Assembly (NCBI RefSeq): GCF_025751575.1
Contig: NZ_JAOWLA010000001.1
Span: 310,001 to 374,000, forward strand
Reading direction: 5' to 3'
Length of the DNA: 64,000 nt
Source of the DNA: Albidovulum sediminicola
Lineage (GTDB): Bacteria; Pseudomonadota; Alphaproteobacteria; Rhodobacterales; Rhodobacteraceae
The notes under the pieces: model-generated
Told to the model about the DNA's origin: nothing
Databases searched by the model: none
The model's input: the letters and a program-made list of their open reading frames with translations, nothing else
Position numbers and translations under genes: made by a program
Shown here: positions 6,977-15,716 of the stretch, in pieces
How positions within the stretch are numbered: the first letter of the stretch is position 1
Layout: each line of letters begins with the position of its first letter

Positions 6977-8974
6977 ATGAGGCGGGATCTGTCGCGGCTT
7001 CTGCGTCCGCGCCATATCGCTGTCCTGGGTGCTGGCTGGGCGGTGAACGTCATCGATCAGTGCCGCAAGATGGGGTTCGAGGGGCCGGTCTGGCCGATAC
7101 ACCCGACCAAGGCGGAAATCGGCGGGCTCAGGGCCTATCCCTCCATCGCCGAGCTACCGGAAGCGCCCGACGCGACCTTCATCGGCGTTAATCGTCATGC
7201 CACGGTCGAGGTCGTGACCGAACTGGAGGCACGTGGGGCGGGGGGCGCGATCTGCTTCGCCTCCGGATGGACAGAAGCCGGGGAGCCGGAACTTCAGGAT
7301 CGCCTGGTTGCTGCTGCCGGTGACATGCCGATCCTTGGACCCAATTGCTATGGCGTCATCAATTACCTGGACGGGGCGTTGCTCTGGCCGGACCAGCATG
7401 GCGGGCGGCGGGTCGAGCGCGGCGTCGCGCTCTTGTCGCAGTCCTCGAACATCGTGATCAACCTGACGATGCAGGCGCGGGGCCTGCCGGTCGCCTATGT
7501 GGCCTGTCTGGGCAATGCCGCGCAGATCGGGCTCGCGGAGCTTGCCGGGGCGTTGCTGGGCGACGACCGGGTGACCGCCATCGGCATGTACGTGGAGGGG
7601 ATCGACGACGCGCCCGCCTTCGCCGCGCTGGCCGAGGCGGCGCGGGCGGCGGGCAAGGGCATCGTTTGCGTGAAATCCGGCAAGACCGAGGCCTCCCGCA
7701 GCGCGGCGGCTTCGCATACCGCGTCTCTCGCCGGGGGTGGTGCTGCGTCGTCCGCCTTCCTGCGCCAGGCGGGCGTGGCCGAGGTCGATACGCTTTCGGA
7801 GCTTATCGAGACGCTCAAGATCTTTCACGTCCATGGACCGCAGATCGGCCCTCGGCTTTGCTCCTGCTCCTGTTCGGGGGGCGAGGCGGGGTTGGTTGCG
7901 GATCTGGCCGCGCCCTTCGGCCACGCGTTCGAACCCCCGACCGAGGCGCAGCGCCAGCGTCTGGGCGAGATCCTGGGGCCGATCGTAACGATCTCCAATC
8001 CGCTCGACTACCACACCTTCATCTGGGGCGACGGCCCGCGGACCGAGGCGGTCTTCACCACCATGCTCGAAGGGTATGACGCGGGGATCTACATCATCGA
8101 TCCGCCGCGGCCTGACCGCTGCGATCCGACCTCGTTCCAGCCTGCGCTTGACGCCATCGTTGAGGCCGGGCGGACGACGGGAAAGCCGGCATTCCCCGTC
8201 GCCTCGCTGCCCGAGAATTTTGACGAGGATCGGGCCATCGCGATGATGGCAGAGGGGGTGGCCCCGCTGATGGGGCTGGAAACGGCGCTGGGCGCGATCA
8301 AGGCTGCAGCGACCCCGGCAGGCGTGCCTGGCTGGCGCCCGGCGCCGGCCTTGCCGCCGCGCGGGACGCGGTTGCTGGACGAGGCCGAGGGCAAGCGCCT
8401 GCTGGATCGTGCCGGGGTGGCGATCCCGCGCGGGGTCATCGCCAACACGCTGGAGGAACTGACTGCGAAGGCCGCGTGCCTGCGGCCGCCCTTGGCGCTG
8501 AAGGGGCTGGGCTTCGCGCACAAGACCGAAGCGGGGGCTGTCCGGTTGGGGCTCGCCACCGTCGAGGGCCAGGCCGAGATGCCGGGCGCGACCGGCTACC
8601 TCGCCGAAGAGATGGTGACCGACACGCGGGCCGAGATCCTGCTGGGCCTGCGCCGCGACCCGGTCTACGGGGTCACGCTGACGCTGGGGCTGGGTGGCGT
8701 GACGGCCGAGGTCCTGGCCGATACGGTGACGCTCGTGCTGCCCGTGACCGAGGACGTTGTGCTGGCCGCGATGCGGGGGCTGCGCCTTTGGCCGTTGCTT
8801 GACGGCTATCGCGGGCGGCCGAAGGCCGACATGGCGGCGGTGGCGCGCATCGCCGTGGGCCTGGGGCAGGAGATGCTGGCCCGGCCCGAGTTGGAAGAGA
8901 TCGAGATCAACCCCATCCTCGTCCGGGAAAACGGCGCGGTGGCGGTGGACGCATTGATAAGGGAGGCGATCTGA
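6977..8974 (+). CDS. Acyl-CoA ligase, ADP-forming type (CoA-binding plus ATP-grasp)
   Basis: A 665-residue single-chain NDP-forming acyl-CoA synthetase (acetate--CoA ligase family). Order: CoA-binding Rossmann domain (about 5-130, RPRHIAVLGAG), succinyl-CoA-synthetase-like ligase domains (about 140-450) with the phospho-His loop ASHTASLAG (His247), and a C-terminal ATP-grasp domain (about 460-665, ALKGLGFAHKTEAGAVRLGL). It would activate a carboxylic acid to its CoA ester for the neighbouring dehydrogenase and hydratase. Its stop overlaps the caiD start by one base. The ATG at 6977 has no good Shine-Dalgarno because the repeat at 6900-6975 runs up to it. Confidence 0.88.
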   Translation: MRRDLSRLLRPRHIAVLGAGWAVNVIDQCRKMGFEGPVWPIHPTKAEIGGLRAYPSIAELPEAPDATFIGVNRHATVEVVTELEARGAGGAICFASGWTEAGEPELQDRLVAAAGDMPILGPNCYGVINYLDGALLWPDQHGGRRVERGVALLSQSSNIVINLTMQARGLPVAYVACLGNAAQIGLAELAGALLGDDRVTAIGMYVEGIDDAPAFAALAEAARAAGKGIVCVKSGKTEASRSAAASHTASLAGGGAASSAFLRQAGVAEVDTLSELIETLKIFHVHGPQIGPRLCSCSCSGGEAGLVADLAAPFGHAFEPPTEAQRQRLGEILGPIVTISNPLDYHTFIWGDGPRTEAVFTTMLEGYDAGIYIIDPPRPDRCDPTSFQPALDAIVEAGRTTGKPAFPVASLPENFDEDRAIAMMAEGVAPLMGLETALGAIKAAATPAGVPGWRPAPALPPRGTRLLDEAEGKRLLDRAGVAIPRGVIANTLEELTAKAACLRPPLALKGLGFAHKTEAGAVRLGLATVEGQAEMPGATGYLAEEMVTDTRAEILLGLRRDPVYGVTLTLGLGGVTAEVLADTVTLVLPVTEDVVLAAMRGLRLWPLLDGYRGRPKADMAAVARIAVGLGQEMLARPELEEIEINPILVRENGAVAVDALIREAI

Positions 8975-9777
8975 TGGCGGAAATGCAGATGCGGACGGAG
9001 GGGCCGATCCGGACCCGGCGCGAAGGCGGGGTGCTGGAGGTCACGCTTGACCGGCCCAAGGCCAATGCGATCGACCTGGTGACCAGCCGGATCATGGGGC
9101 TGACCTTTCGCGACTTTCGCGACGACGAAAGCCTGCGCGTGGCGATTATCCGGGCAGAGGGGGAGAAGTTCTTTTGCCCCGGCTGGGACCTTAAGGCGGC
9201 GGCGGACGGTGACGCGGTCGATGGCGATTACGGCGTCGGCGGCTTTGGCGGGTTGCAGGAGCTTCCGAACCTCAACAAGCCGGTGATCGCCGCGGTCAAC
9301 GGGATCTGCTGTGGCGGCGGGCTGGAGCTGGCGCTGTCGGCGGACCTGATCCTCTGTTCGGACAACGCGACCTTCGCGCTGCCGGAGATCCGGTCGGGCA
9401 CGGTGGCGGACGCGGCCTCGATCAAGCTGCCCAAGCGCATCCCCTACCATGTCGCGATGGATCTTCTGCTGACCGGGCGCTGGTTCGACGCGGCGGAGGC
9501 CAAGCAGTGGGGGATCGTGAAGGAGATCACTACGCCCGAGGCGCTGCTGCAAAAGGCCTGGGATCTGGCGCGGCTTCTGGAAAGCGGCCCGCCGCTTGTC
9601 TACGCCGCGATCAAGGAGGTCGTGCGCGAGGCCGAGAACATGCGCTTCCAGGACGCGCTGAACCGGATCACCAAGCGGCAGATGCCGACGGTCGACCGGC
9701 TTTATTCGTCCGAGGACCAGCTTGAGGGTGCGCGCGCCTTCGCCGAGAAGCGCGACCCCATCTGGAAGGGGCGCTAA
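8974..9777 (+). CDS. caiD: Carnitinyl-CoA dehydratase / crotonobetainyl-CoA hydratase (crotonase family)
   Basis: A 267-residue crotonase. It matches what I recall of E. coli CaiD along its length, including TLDRPKANAID, FRDD-x3-RVAII, GEKFF-x2-GWDLKAAA, NKPVIAAVNG with an oxyanion-hole GGG, and the C-terminal FAEKRDPIWKGR. CaiD hydrates crotonobetainyl-CoA to carnitinyl-CoA. One difference is that the segment after GGG-x-ELALSADLILCSDNATFALPE reads IRSGTVADAAS rather than the usual LG-IVPDSGG, so substrate or chemistry could differ. ATG overlaps the ligase stop (TGATG). The C-terminal FxEKRxP-W-G motif is general to crotonases, so the carnitine assignment rests on overall resemblance and context. 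Confidence 0.8.
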   Translation: MAEMQMRTEGPIRTRREGGVLEVTLDRPKANAIDLVTSRIMGLTFRDFRDDESLRVAIIRAEGEKFFCPGWDLKAAADGDAVDGDYGVGGFGGLQELPNLNKPVIAAVNGICCGGGLELALSADLILCSDNATFALPEIRSGTVADAASIKLPKRIPYHVAMDLLLTGRWFDAAEAKQWGIVKEITTPEALLQKAWDLARLLESGPPLVYAAIKEVVREAENMRFQDALNRITKRQMPTVDRLYSSEDQLEGARAFAEKRDPIWKGR

Positions 9778-9879
9778 GACGCGGGTTGCGGGCGGTCCCC
9801 TTGCCACCCGCCCCATCTGCTTGAGCCGCGCGGGCGCATGCTCTACCTTGGCCCACGACCGATCCAGGGAGAGAACGGG

Positions 9880-9945
9880 ATGATCCAGGCCCTTCAGCGC
9901 GTTTCCGGCCCGGAACCTGCCGCGCGGACCGAATACGGGGCGTAA
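9880..9945 (+). CDS. Possible 21-codon ORF upstream of waaA
   Basis: An ATG at 9880 follows a strong AGGGAGAG (9866-9873) and opens a 21-codon ORF (MIQALQRVSGPEPAARTEYGA) ending in TAA ten bases before the WaaA-like start. It may be a leader peptide coupling translation to waaA, or the remnant of a larger gene. No homology is claimed. The rest of the gap 9778-9954 shows nothing else I can support. Confidence 0.3.
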   Translation: MIQALQRVSGPEPAARTEYGA

Positions 9946-9954
9946 GGTCGGGGA

Positions 9955-11187
9955 ATGGGTCGTTCGATCGTGCTTTGGGCCTATCTGCTGGCCGCCAAAC
10001 GGGCCCGCCCCGGCGTATCGCGCCCGCGCGGGCCGCGGCCTCAGGGACGGGTGATCTGGCTGCACGCCGGGCACGGCGCCTCCCTGACGAGCCTCGGCCA
10101 GCTTGCGCAGCGCCTGGCCCGGGAAAAGCCGCGAACGAGCCTGCTGATCACCGCGGAAGGCGCCGCGCCGGGGCTTGAGGGCTTCCCGAAGGAAACCAGC
10201 GCCGATGTCCTGCCCCCTGACACCTTTCCCGACGTGCGCGGTTTTCTCGACCACTGGCTGCCCGACCTGGCGGTGATCGCGGGCTCGGACCTGCCGCCGG
10301 CGCTGATCGTGGCCACCCATGACCGCGCGGTGCCGCTGGTGCTGGTCGATGCGTCTGTCCCGGCGGCGATATCGCTGGGGCAGCGGCTGAAGCGGGGCAT
10401 GACCGGCTCTCTCCTGTCCCGCTTCGCGCGACTGCTGGTGCAGGACCCCGGAAGCGCGCGGGGGCTCAGGCTTCGCGGGGCGCCCATTGGCCGGGTCGAG
10501 ATCGCGGGGCGCATCGAAGAATCGAACGACCCGCTCACCTGCAACGAGGCCGAGCGCGAGGCGCTGGCGGAGCTGCTTCAGGCGCGCCCGGTCTGGTTCG
10601 CCGCCGCCTGCCCCGAGGCGGAGGAGGAGGCGGTGATCGCCGCGCAGGCCCATGTCCTGCGGCTGGCGCACCGGATGCTGCTGATCATTGCGCCCGCCAA
10701 CGCCGCGCGGGCTCCGGCCCTGGTGGAGCGCCTCGCGCGCGAGGGCTGGGTGGCCGCGCTGCGTTCCGCCGATGAGGAGCCCGATCCGGAGGTGCAGGCC
10801 TATGTCGTCGATACCGAGGGGGAGATGGGGCTCTGGTATCGTCTCGCGCCGCTGACCTGCATGGGCGGGACGCTGTTGCCCGGCGGTTCTGGGCGCAACC
10901 CGTTCGAACCCGCCGCGTTGGGATCGGCGATCGTGCACGGGCCGCATCTTGCGCCCTATCCCGATGCCTACGCCCGGCTGGCCGAGGCGCGCGCGACGCG
11001 CTCGGTCGCCACGCCGCAGGCCCTGACGGCGGCGATCGCCGAACTGATGGCGCCGGATCGCGCGGCGCTTCTGGCGCATAACGCCTGGGCCGTGACCTCC
11101 GGCGGGGCGGAGGTCACGGAGCGGGTGACCCAGGCGATCCTTGAAACGCTGGCCGCCCGCACCGCATCCGCACCGGAGGCCGCCTGA
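9955..11187 (+). CDS. waaA: 3-deoxy-D-manno-octulosonic acid (Kdo) transferase, WaaA-like, atypical active site
   Basis: A 410-residue GT-B glycosyltransferase related to WaaA/KdtA, which adds Kdo to lipid IVA. The N-terminal acceptor domain has [12 protein letters not shown] (33-43). The C-terminal nucleotide-binding domain has [20 protein letters not shown] and a MGPH-like HGPHL. In canonical WaaA the first motif is W-I-H-A-A-S-V-G-E with a catalytic Glu; here the aligned residue is Ser43. A downstream lpxK with overlapping start supports a lipid A/inner core role. It may be a paralogue with altered chemistry. The ATG at 9955 has a weak ribosome site (GTCGGGGA). Confidence 0.82.
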   Translation: MGRSIVLWAYLLAAKRARPGVSRPRGPRPQGRVIWLHAGHGASLTSLGQLAQRLAREKPRTSLLITAEGAAPGLEGFPKETSADVLPPDTFPDVRGFLDHWLPDLAVIAGSDLPPALIVATHDRAVPLVLVDASVPAAISLGQRLKRGMTGSLLSRFARLLVQDPGSARGLRLRGAPIGRVEIAGRIEESNDPLTCNEAEREALAELLQARPVWFAAACPEAEEEAVIAAQAHVLRLAHRMLLIIAPANAARAPALVERLAREGWVAALRSADEEPDPEVQAYVVDTEGEMGLWYRLAPLTCMGGTLLPGGSGRNPFEPAALGSAIVHGPHLAPYPDAYARLAEARATRSVATPQALTAAIAELMAPDRAALLAHNAWAVTSGGAEVTERVTQAILETLAARTASAPEAA

Positions 11188-12179
11188 TGGCCGCGCGCGC
11201 CTTCTGGTTCAGCCCGCCGGAGCGCCCGGACTGGCCGGCGCGCCTGCTGGCGCCCCTGGGACGGCTTTATGGCGCGGCCACCGCGCGCCGCCTGGCGCGC
11301 GGACCCTTCGCGCGCGTGGGCGTGCCGGTTATCTGCGTCGGTAACCTGAATGCGGGCGGGACCGGCAAGACGCCGACCGTCATCGCGCTGGCGCAACGGC
11401 TCGCCGAGCGTGGGGTCACGGCGCATGTCGTCAGCCGCGGCTATGGCGGGACGCTGCTTGGCCCCGTGCGCGTAGATGAACGGCGCCACAGCGCGGCGCA
11501 GACCGGGGACGAGCCGCTGCTGCTTTCGGCCTTCGTGCCGACCTGGGTCGCGCGTGACCGGGCCGAGGGCGCGCGCGCCGCGGTCCGGGCTGGCGCGCAG
11601 GCGATCCTGCTGGACGACGGGTTCCAGAACCCCGCCTTGGCCAAGGATCTGTCCCTTGTCGTCGTGGACGCGGCACGGGGCTTCGGCAACGGCCTTTGCC
11701 TGCCTGCGGGCCCGCTGCGGGAGCCGGTTCCGGCGGGACTTGCCCGCGCCGATCTCGTCCTGTCGATCGGCGATGGCGATACGCAGGCCGCCTTCGCCGC
11801 CCGCTGGGCAGGCGAGATCCCTTGCCCGGTCGTCACGGCCAGCTTGCAGCCCCTCGAAACAGGCATGGATTGGGCCGGGCTGCGCGTCCTCGCCTTCGCC
11901 GGGATCGGCTATCCGGAGAAATTCTTCGCCACGCTTCGGGCGCTGGGCGCCGATGTTGTCCGGGCCGAGGCGCTTGAGGACCACCAACCCTTCACCCCGC
12001 CGCTCCTGCGGCGGCTGGCGGGTGAGGCGCTGGCGCGCGGGCTGCAACTTGTCACCACCGAAAAGGACGCCGTCCGCCTGCCGGAGGACTTCCGCCGGGG
12101 TGTCGTGACCCTGCCGGTGCGCCTCCACATCGCCGACTGGTCGGAGATCGACCGCCGGCTTGCGGCGATCGGCCTCTGA
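11187..12179 (+). CDS. lpxK: Tetraacyldisaccharide 4'-kinase
   Basis: A 330-residue inner-membrane kinase that phosphorylates the 4' position of disaccharide 1-phosphate to give lipid [16 protein letters not shown] (about 52-64) is the P-loop; VSRGYGG follows and the DDGFQNPAL motif sits near residue 145. The N-terminus carries a short amphipathic membrane-proximal stretch. Its start overlaps the stop of the WaaA-like gene (CTGATG), so the two are co-expressed. It ends 18 bases before the convergent CoA-transferase. Confidence 0.95.
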   Translation: MAARAFWFSPPERPDWPARLLAPLGRLYGAATARRLARGPFARVGVPVICVGNLNAGGTGKTPTVIALAQRLAERGVTAHVVSRGYGGTLLGPVRVDERRHSAAQTGDEPLLLSAFVPTWVARDRAEGARAAVRAGAQAILLDDGFQNPALAKDLSLVVVDAARGFGNGLCLPAGPLREPVPAGLARADLVLSIGDGDTQAAFAARWAGEIPCPVVTASLQPLETGMDWAGLRVLAFAGIGYPEKFFATLRALGADVVRAEALEDHQPFTPPLLRRLAGEALARGLQLVTTEKDAVRLPEDFRRGVVTLPVRLHIADWSEIDRRLAAIGL

Positions 12180-12197
12180 CGGGTGCCGGCCGCGCGG

Positions 12198-13331
12198 CTA
12201 GTCGCGGCCCGATTTCACCTGCGCGTCATGTTCGCCGAGCTTCGGCGAGGGATGGTCGAGCGCAAGTTCCGCGCCCGAGAATCGGAAGGGGGAGCGGACG
12301 CCGGGGATGCCGTCACGCTCGATCCGCATGCCGCGCGCCACGACCTGCGGGTCCTCGAAGACCTCGGACAGGTCATTGATGGGGCCGGCGGGCACGCCCG
12401 CGGCCTCGCAGGCGGCCAGAAGGTCGGCCTTGGCCCATTGCTTCGTTCGGGCGGTCAGGCGCTCCGTCAGGGTCACGCGGTTGGCGATGCGGTCGGCATT
12501 GGTGCGATACTCCGGGGCCTCGCCCAGTTCCGTGACCCCGAGGATCGTGCAAAGCCGCCGGTACTGCGCATCGTTGCCGGTGGCCAGGATGATCCAGCCG
12601 TCGGCGCAGTCGAAGACGGCGTAGGGCACCAGGTTCTGATGCGCGTTGCCGATCCGGCCCGGCGCCTTGCCGGTGGCCAGGTAGTTCATCGCCTGGTTGG
12701 CCATGATCGACACCGTCACGTCGAGAAGCGCCATGTCGATGTGCTGGCCCACCCCGGTCGTGGCGCGCTGATGCACGGCAGCCAGGATCGCGGTCGCCGC
12801 ATAGACGCCCGTGAAGATGTCGGAGACCGCGACGCCCACCTTCTGCGGCTGGCCGGCAGGGTCGCCGGTCACGCTCATCAGCCCGCCCATGCCCTGGATG
12901 ATGTAGTCGTAGCCCGCGCGGGCCGCGTAGGGTCCGTCCTGCCCGAAGCCGGTGATCGAGCAATAGATGATCCGCGGGTTGACCGCGCGGAGCCCCTCGT
13001 AATCAAGCCCGTATTTCTTCAGGCCGCCCACTTTGAAGTTCTCGATCACGATGTCGGCGTCACGCACCAGGTCGCGGACGAAGGCCTGCCCTTCCTCGGT
13101 GCGGAAATCGGCGATGACCGAGCGCTTTCCGCGGTTGCAGGCGTGGAAATAGGCGGCGCTGAGGTCGCCGTCCCGCTCGATGAAGGGGGGGCCCCAGCGG
13201 CGGGTATCGTCCCCCTCCGGCGCTTCCACCTTGATGACATCCGCGCCCAGATCCGCAAGGGTCTGGCCGGCCCAGGGACCGGCCAGAATGCGGGCAAGCT
13301 CGACGACTTTCAGCCCGGAAAGTGGTGTCAT
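12198..13331 (-). CDS. Family III CoA-transferase (CaiB/BaiF type)
   Basis: A 377-residue class III CoA-transferase. N-terminal LSGLKVVELARILAGPWAGQTLADLGADVIKVEAP is diagnostic, Asp171 in VSDIFTG aligns with the catalytic Asp that forms the aspartyl-CoA anhydride, and GQHIDMALLD follows. Possible substrates include crotonobetaine/carnitine, succinate-linked hydroxyacids or formyl/oxalyl-CoA; sequence alone does not choose. The genes at 5.5-9.8 kb make a carnitine-type role tempting, but this gene sits in an operon with DciA-like and DsbA-like genes, two bases after the DsbA stop. Confidence 0.9.
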   Translation of the reverse strand: MTPLSGLKVVELARILAGPWAGQTLADLGADVIKVEAPEGDDTRRWGPPFIERDGDLSAAYFHACNRGKRSVIADFRTEEGQAFVRDLVRDADIVIENFKVGGLKKYGLDYEGLRAVNPRIIYCSITGFGQDGPYAARAGYDYIIQGMGGLMSVTGDPAGQPQKVGVAVSDIFTGVYAATAILAAVHQRATTGVGQHIDMALLDVTVSIMANQAMNYLATGKAPGRIGNAHQNLVPYAVFDCADGWIILATGNDAQYRRLCTILGVTELGEAPEYRTNADRIANRVTLTERLTARTKQWAKADLLAACEAAGVPAGPINDLSEVFEDPQVVARGMRIERDGIPGVRSPFRFSGAELALDHPSPKLGEHDAQVKSGRD

Positions 13332-13333
13332 GG

Positions 13334-14002
13334 TCAGTTCGCGAGCTTTTCGTCCAGGATCTGGGCGAAATCCTCATAGGACATGTTTGAGTACTTCTGT
13401 CCGTCAATGATGAAGCTCGGCGTGCCGGAGATATCGTCCTTCGTGGCGTTGGCCTGGTAGGTCGCGACCATGGCCCGCGCCGTGTCGTTGTCGTTCAGGC
13501 AGGCGTCGAGCGTATCAGGCGCGATCCCGGCCTTGAGCCCGATCTTGCGCAGGTTGTCGGCGATTCCGGCCTCGTTCTCGGCCTTCAGCCAGTCCTTCTG
13601 CGTGTCGTAGATGATGTCCGAGATGCCGAAGTACTTGTCGGTGCCGCCGCAGCGGGCGACCATGGCCGCCCAGAGGCCGAACTTGTCGAAATAGACCTCG
13701 CGGTAGACGAACTTGACCTTGCCGGTGTCGATGTAGTTCGCCTTCAGCTCGCCAAAGACCGTCTCGTGGAAACGCTGGCAGTGGGGGCAGGTGAAGGAGG
13801 CGTATTCGACCACCGTCACCGGCGCGTCCTCCTGGCCCATGACCATGTCGGGGATTTGCGCGGCCTCGGATTCGGTCGCGGTCTGGGCGTCCGCCGCGAT
13901 CGACAGGGTCGGCGGAAGGGTCGCCTCGGGCTGGGCGGCCCACCAGCCACCGGCCACGACCCCCGCGGCCACCACGGCGGCCAGCTTGATTTTCTTCGAC
14001 AT
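13334..14002 (-). CDS. DsbA family thiol:disulfide oxidoreductase (thioredoxin-like)
   Basis: A 222-residue periplasmic protein. An N-terminal hydrophobic segment (KIKLAAVVAAGVVAGGWWA) is a signal peptide or anchor, followed by an acidic linker. The thioredoxin fold starts at about 55 with the active site C72-PHC-75, and SGTPSFIIDG supplies the cis-Pro loop. CPHC is the strongly oxidising DsbA dipeptide. It belongs to the Thioredoxin_4 branch common in alphaproteobacteria. The start at 14002 lies four bases after the DciA-like stop, and its own stop lies two bases before the CoA-transferase ATG. Confidence 0.9.
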   Translation of the reverse strand: MSKKIKLAAVVAAGVVAGGWWAAQPEATLPPTLSIAADAQTATESEAAQIPDMVMGQEDAPVTVVEYASFTCPHCQRFHETVFGELKANYIDTGKVKFVYREVYFDKFGLWAAMVARCGGTDKYFGISDIIYDTQKDWLKAENEAGIADNLRKIGLKAGIAPDTLDACLNDNDTARAMVATYQANATKDDISGTPSFIIDGQKYSNMSYEDFAQILDEKLAN

Positions 14003-14006
14003 GAGA

Positions 14007-14534
14007 TCAGCCTTTCTGTTTCCCGCTGCGAGATAAGACTTTTTCTCCCAGCGCTTCAAGGGCGGCCCTGAGGCCATCGTCGCCCACACCGGCGGAGATC
14101 GACCGGGCGGCTTCGGAACATTTCGGATCGGGGGCGGAGGGGCTTTGGCGTGGCGCCGGGGCGAAGGCGACCTGGCCCTCGGCAAAGCCCGTCGGTGCGG
14201 TCTGCGTGACGGCGACGCGGGAAATCGCGTTGTAGCCGTAGCAGGCGTTCACCTTTTCCCGGATCGCGGGCAGCTTCATCTGCACCAGCGGTGCGTTGGG
14301 GCCGGTCGTCAGCACCGTCAGCGTGGCGCCGAAGCCGTCGCGCGGGTAGCTGATCTTGACCGGCAGCGCCATCGCGGCGAGATCCTCGCCCACGATCTCG
14401 GACCAGTGGGTCAGGAGCCGGGCGACGGCGAAGCCGCGCGCCTCGCCCAGCTTGCGGATCTTTCCCGAAAGCAGGAAACCCGCGGATTCGAACCCGCGGC
14501 GGCGTCTGTCGGAGCGGTTTTGTGCTTCCGTCAT
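14007..14534 (-). CDS. DciA-like protein (DUF721)
   Basis: A 175-residue protein with the DUF721 core: LLTHWSEIVGEDLAAMALPVKISYPRDG at about 40-70, then a beta-rich segment and LPAIREKVNACYGYNAISRVAV. In other bacteria DciA proteins help load the replicative helicase DnaB where DnaC/DnaI are absent; that role is family knowledge, not shown here. The C-terminal third is Pro/Ala-rich. First gene of a leftward operon with the DsbA-like protein and CoA-transferase, and divergent from mutY with only 82 bases between starts. Confidence 0.82.
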   Translation of the reverse strand: MTEAQNRSDRRRRGFESAGFLLSGKIRKLGEARGFAVARLLTHWSEIVGEDLAAMALPVKISYPRDGFGATLTVLTTGPNAPLVQMKLPAIREKVNACYGYNAISRVAVTQTAPTGFAEGQVAFAPAPRQSPSAPDPKCSEAARSISAGVGDDGLRAALEALGEKVLSRSGKQKG

Positions 14535-14616
14535 CCCTGTCCTTCCGGCATGTCCCCTCTATGTTAGGCGAAAGACCGGGCGATGCCCATGGCCCCCGAC
14601 ACCGGAGAGCAAACAC

Positions 14617-15687
14617 TTGCGTGATGAGGAGTTGAGCGCGGCGCTTCTGCGCTGGTACGACGCGAATGCCCGCGTGATGCCCTGGCGCGTGGGGCCCGAG
14701 GCGCGTCGGTCGGGCCAGAGGCCCGATCCCTATGGCGTGTGGCTCTCCGAGGTCATGTTGCAACAGACGACCGTCGCGGCGGTACGCGACTACTTCCGCC
14801 GCTTCACGGAACGCTGGCCAACGGTCGGGGACCTGGCGGCGGCCGAGGACGGCCAGGTCATGGCCGAATGGGCGGGGCTTGGCTACTACGCCCGCGCGCG
14901 CAACCTTCTGAAATGCGCGCGGGCGGTCGTGTCCGATCACGGCGGGCGATTTCCCGAGACGGCGGCGGCGCTTCGGGCCTTGCCGGGCGTCGGCCCCTAC
15001 ACCGCGGCTGCCATCGCCGCGATCGCCTTCGATGAACCGGCAACTGTCGTTGATGGCAATGTGGAGCGCGTCGTCGCACGGCTTTTCGCGGTCGAGACGC
15101 CGCTTCCGGCGGCAAAGCCCGAACTGACCGCGCATGCGGCCGCGCTGACGCCCCGGACGCGGCCGGGCGACCACGCGCAGGCGATGATGGATCTGGGGGC
15201 CACGATCTGCACCCCCCGCAACCCGGCCTGCGGGATCTGCCCCCTGGTCACGGCCTGCCGCGCGCGGGCTGCCGGGATTGCCGCCCGGCTGCCCGCGAAA
15301 GCGCCGAAGCCGGTCAAGCCGACGCGCCGGGGCACGGCTTTCGTCGGCCTTCGCGGCGATGGCGCGGCGCTTTTGGAACGGCGCCCGGATCGCGGGCTTC
15401 TGGGCGGGATGCTGGGCTGGCCCGGCGGAGAATGGTCTGAGGCGCCCCTTGACCCCGCGCCTCCCGCGCCGGGGAACTGGCGGCGCGTGGGCGAGGTGCG
15501 CCACACCTTCACCCATTTCCACCTTGTGCTGGAGGTGCAGGCCGCCCGCCTGGCCCCGGACGCGGCGGCCGGCACGGGCACCTTCGTGCCGCGCGACAGC
15601 TTCAGCCCCGCCGACCTGCCCACGGTCATGCGCAAGGCCCATGACATCGCGCGGGGCGCGCTTGAGGGTGACGGCGCGGACGGCTAG
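14617..15687 (+). CDS. mutY: A/G-specific adenine glycosylase, TTG start
   Basis: MutY removes adenine mispaired with 8-oxoguanine. The 356-residue protein has MPWR near residue 22, the family VMLQQTTVAAV segment, the HhH region LPGVGPYTAAAIAAIAF followed by VVDGNVERVVARL (catalytic Asp region), the iron-sulfur ligands C-x6-C-x2-C-x5-C (CTPRNPACGICPLVTAC), and a C-terminal NUDIX-like domain recognising 8-oxoG. No in-frame ATG exists upstream without leaving family sequence. TTG at 14617 is preceded by GGAGAG (14604-14609) at seven bases. A 13-codon ATG reading frame (14583-14624) overlaps this start out of frame and may couple translation. Confidence 0.9.
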   Translation: MRDEELSAALLRWYDANARVMPWRVGPEARRSGQRPDPYGVWLSEVMLQQTTVAAVRDYFRRFTERWPTVGDLAAAEDGQVMAEWAGLGYYARARNLLKCARAVVSDHGGRFPETAAALRALPGVGPYTAAAIAAIAFDEPATVVDGNVERVVARLFAVETPLPAAKPELTAHAAALTPRTRPGDHAQAMMDLGATICTPRNPACGICPLVTACRARAAGIAARLPAKAPKPVKPTRRGTAFVGLRGDGAALLERRPDRGLLGGMLGWPGGEWSEAPLDPAPPAPGNWRRVGEVRHTFTHFHLVLEVQAARLAPDAAAGTGTFVPRDSFSPADLPTVMRKAHDIARGALEGDGADG

Positions 15688-15716
15688 GCTGGCCGCAAAA
15701 TTCGGAACGTTCTGCC

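Noticed and set aside
6798-6980. 60-residue plus-strand open frame between the acyl-CoA dehydrogenase and ligase
   Set aside because: It runs through the hairpin and the second repeat, with low-complexity Gly/Arg-rich sequence and no ribosome site.
8806-11079. 757-residue open frame on the minus strand
   Set aside because: It is antisense to the acyl-CoA ligase, caiD and the WaaA-like gene, has no family features, and is an expected by-product of the high third-position GC of the real genes. Similar shadows (for example 5208-6677, 7154-8521, 14056-15789, 60437-62107) were set aside for the same reason.
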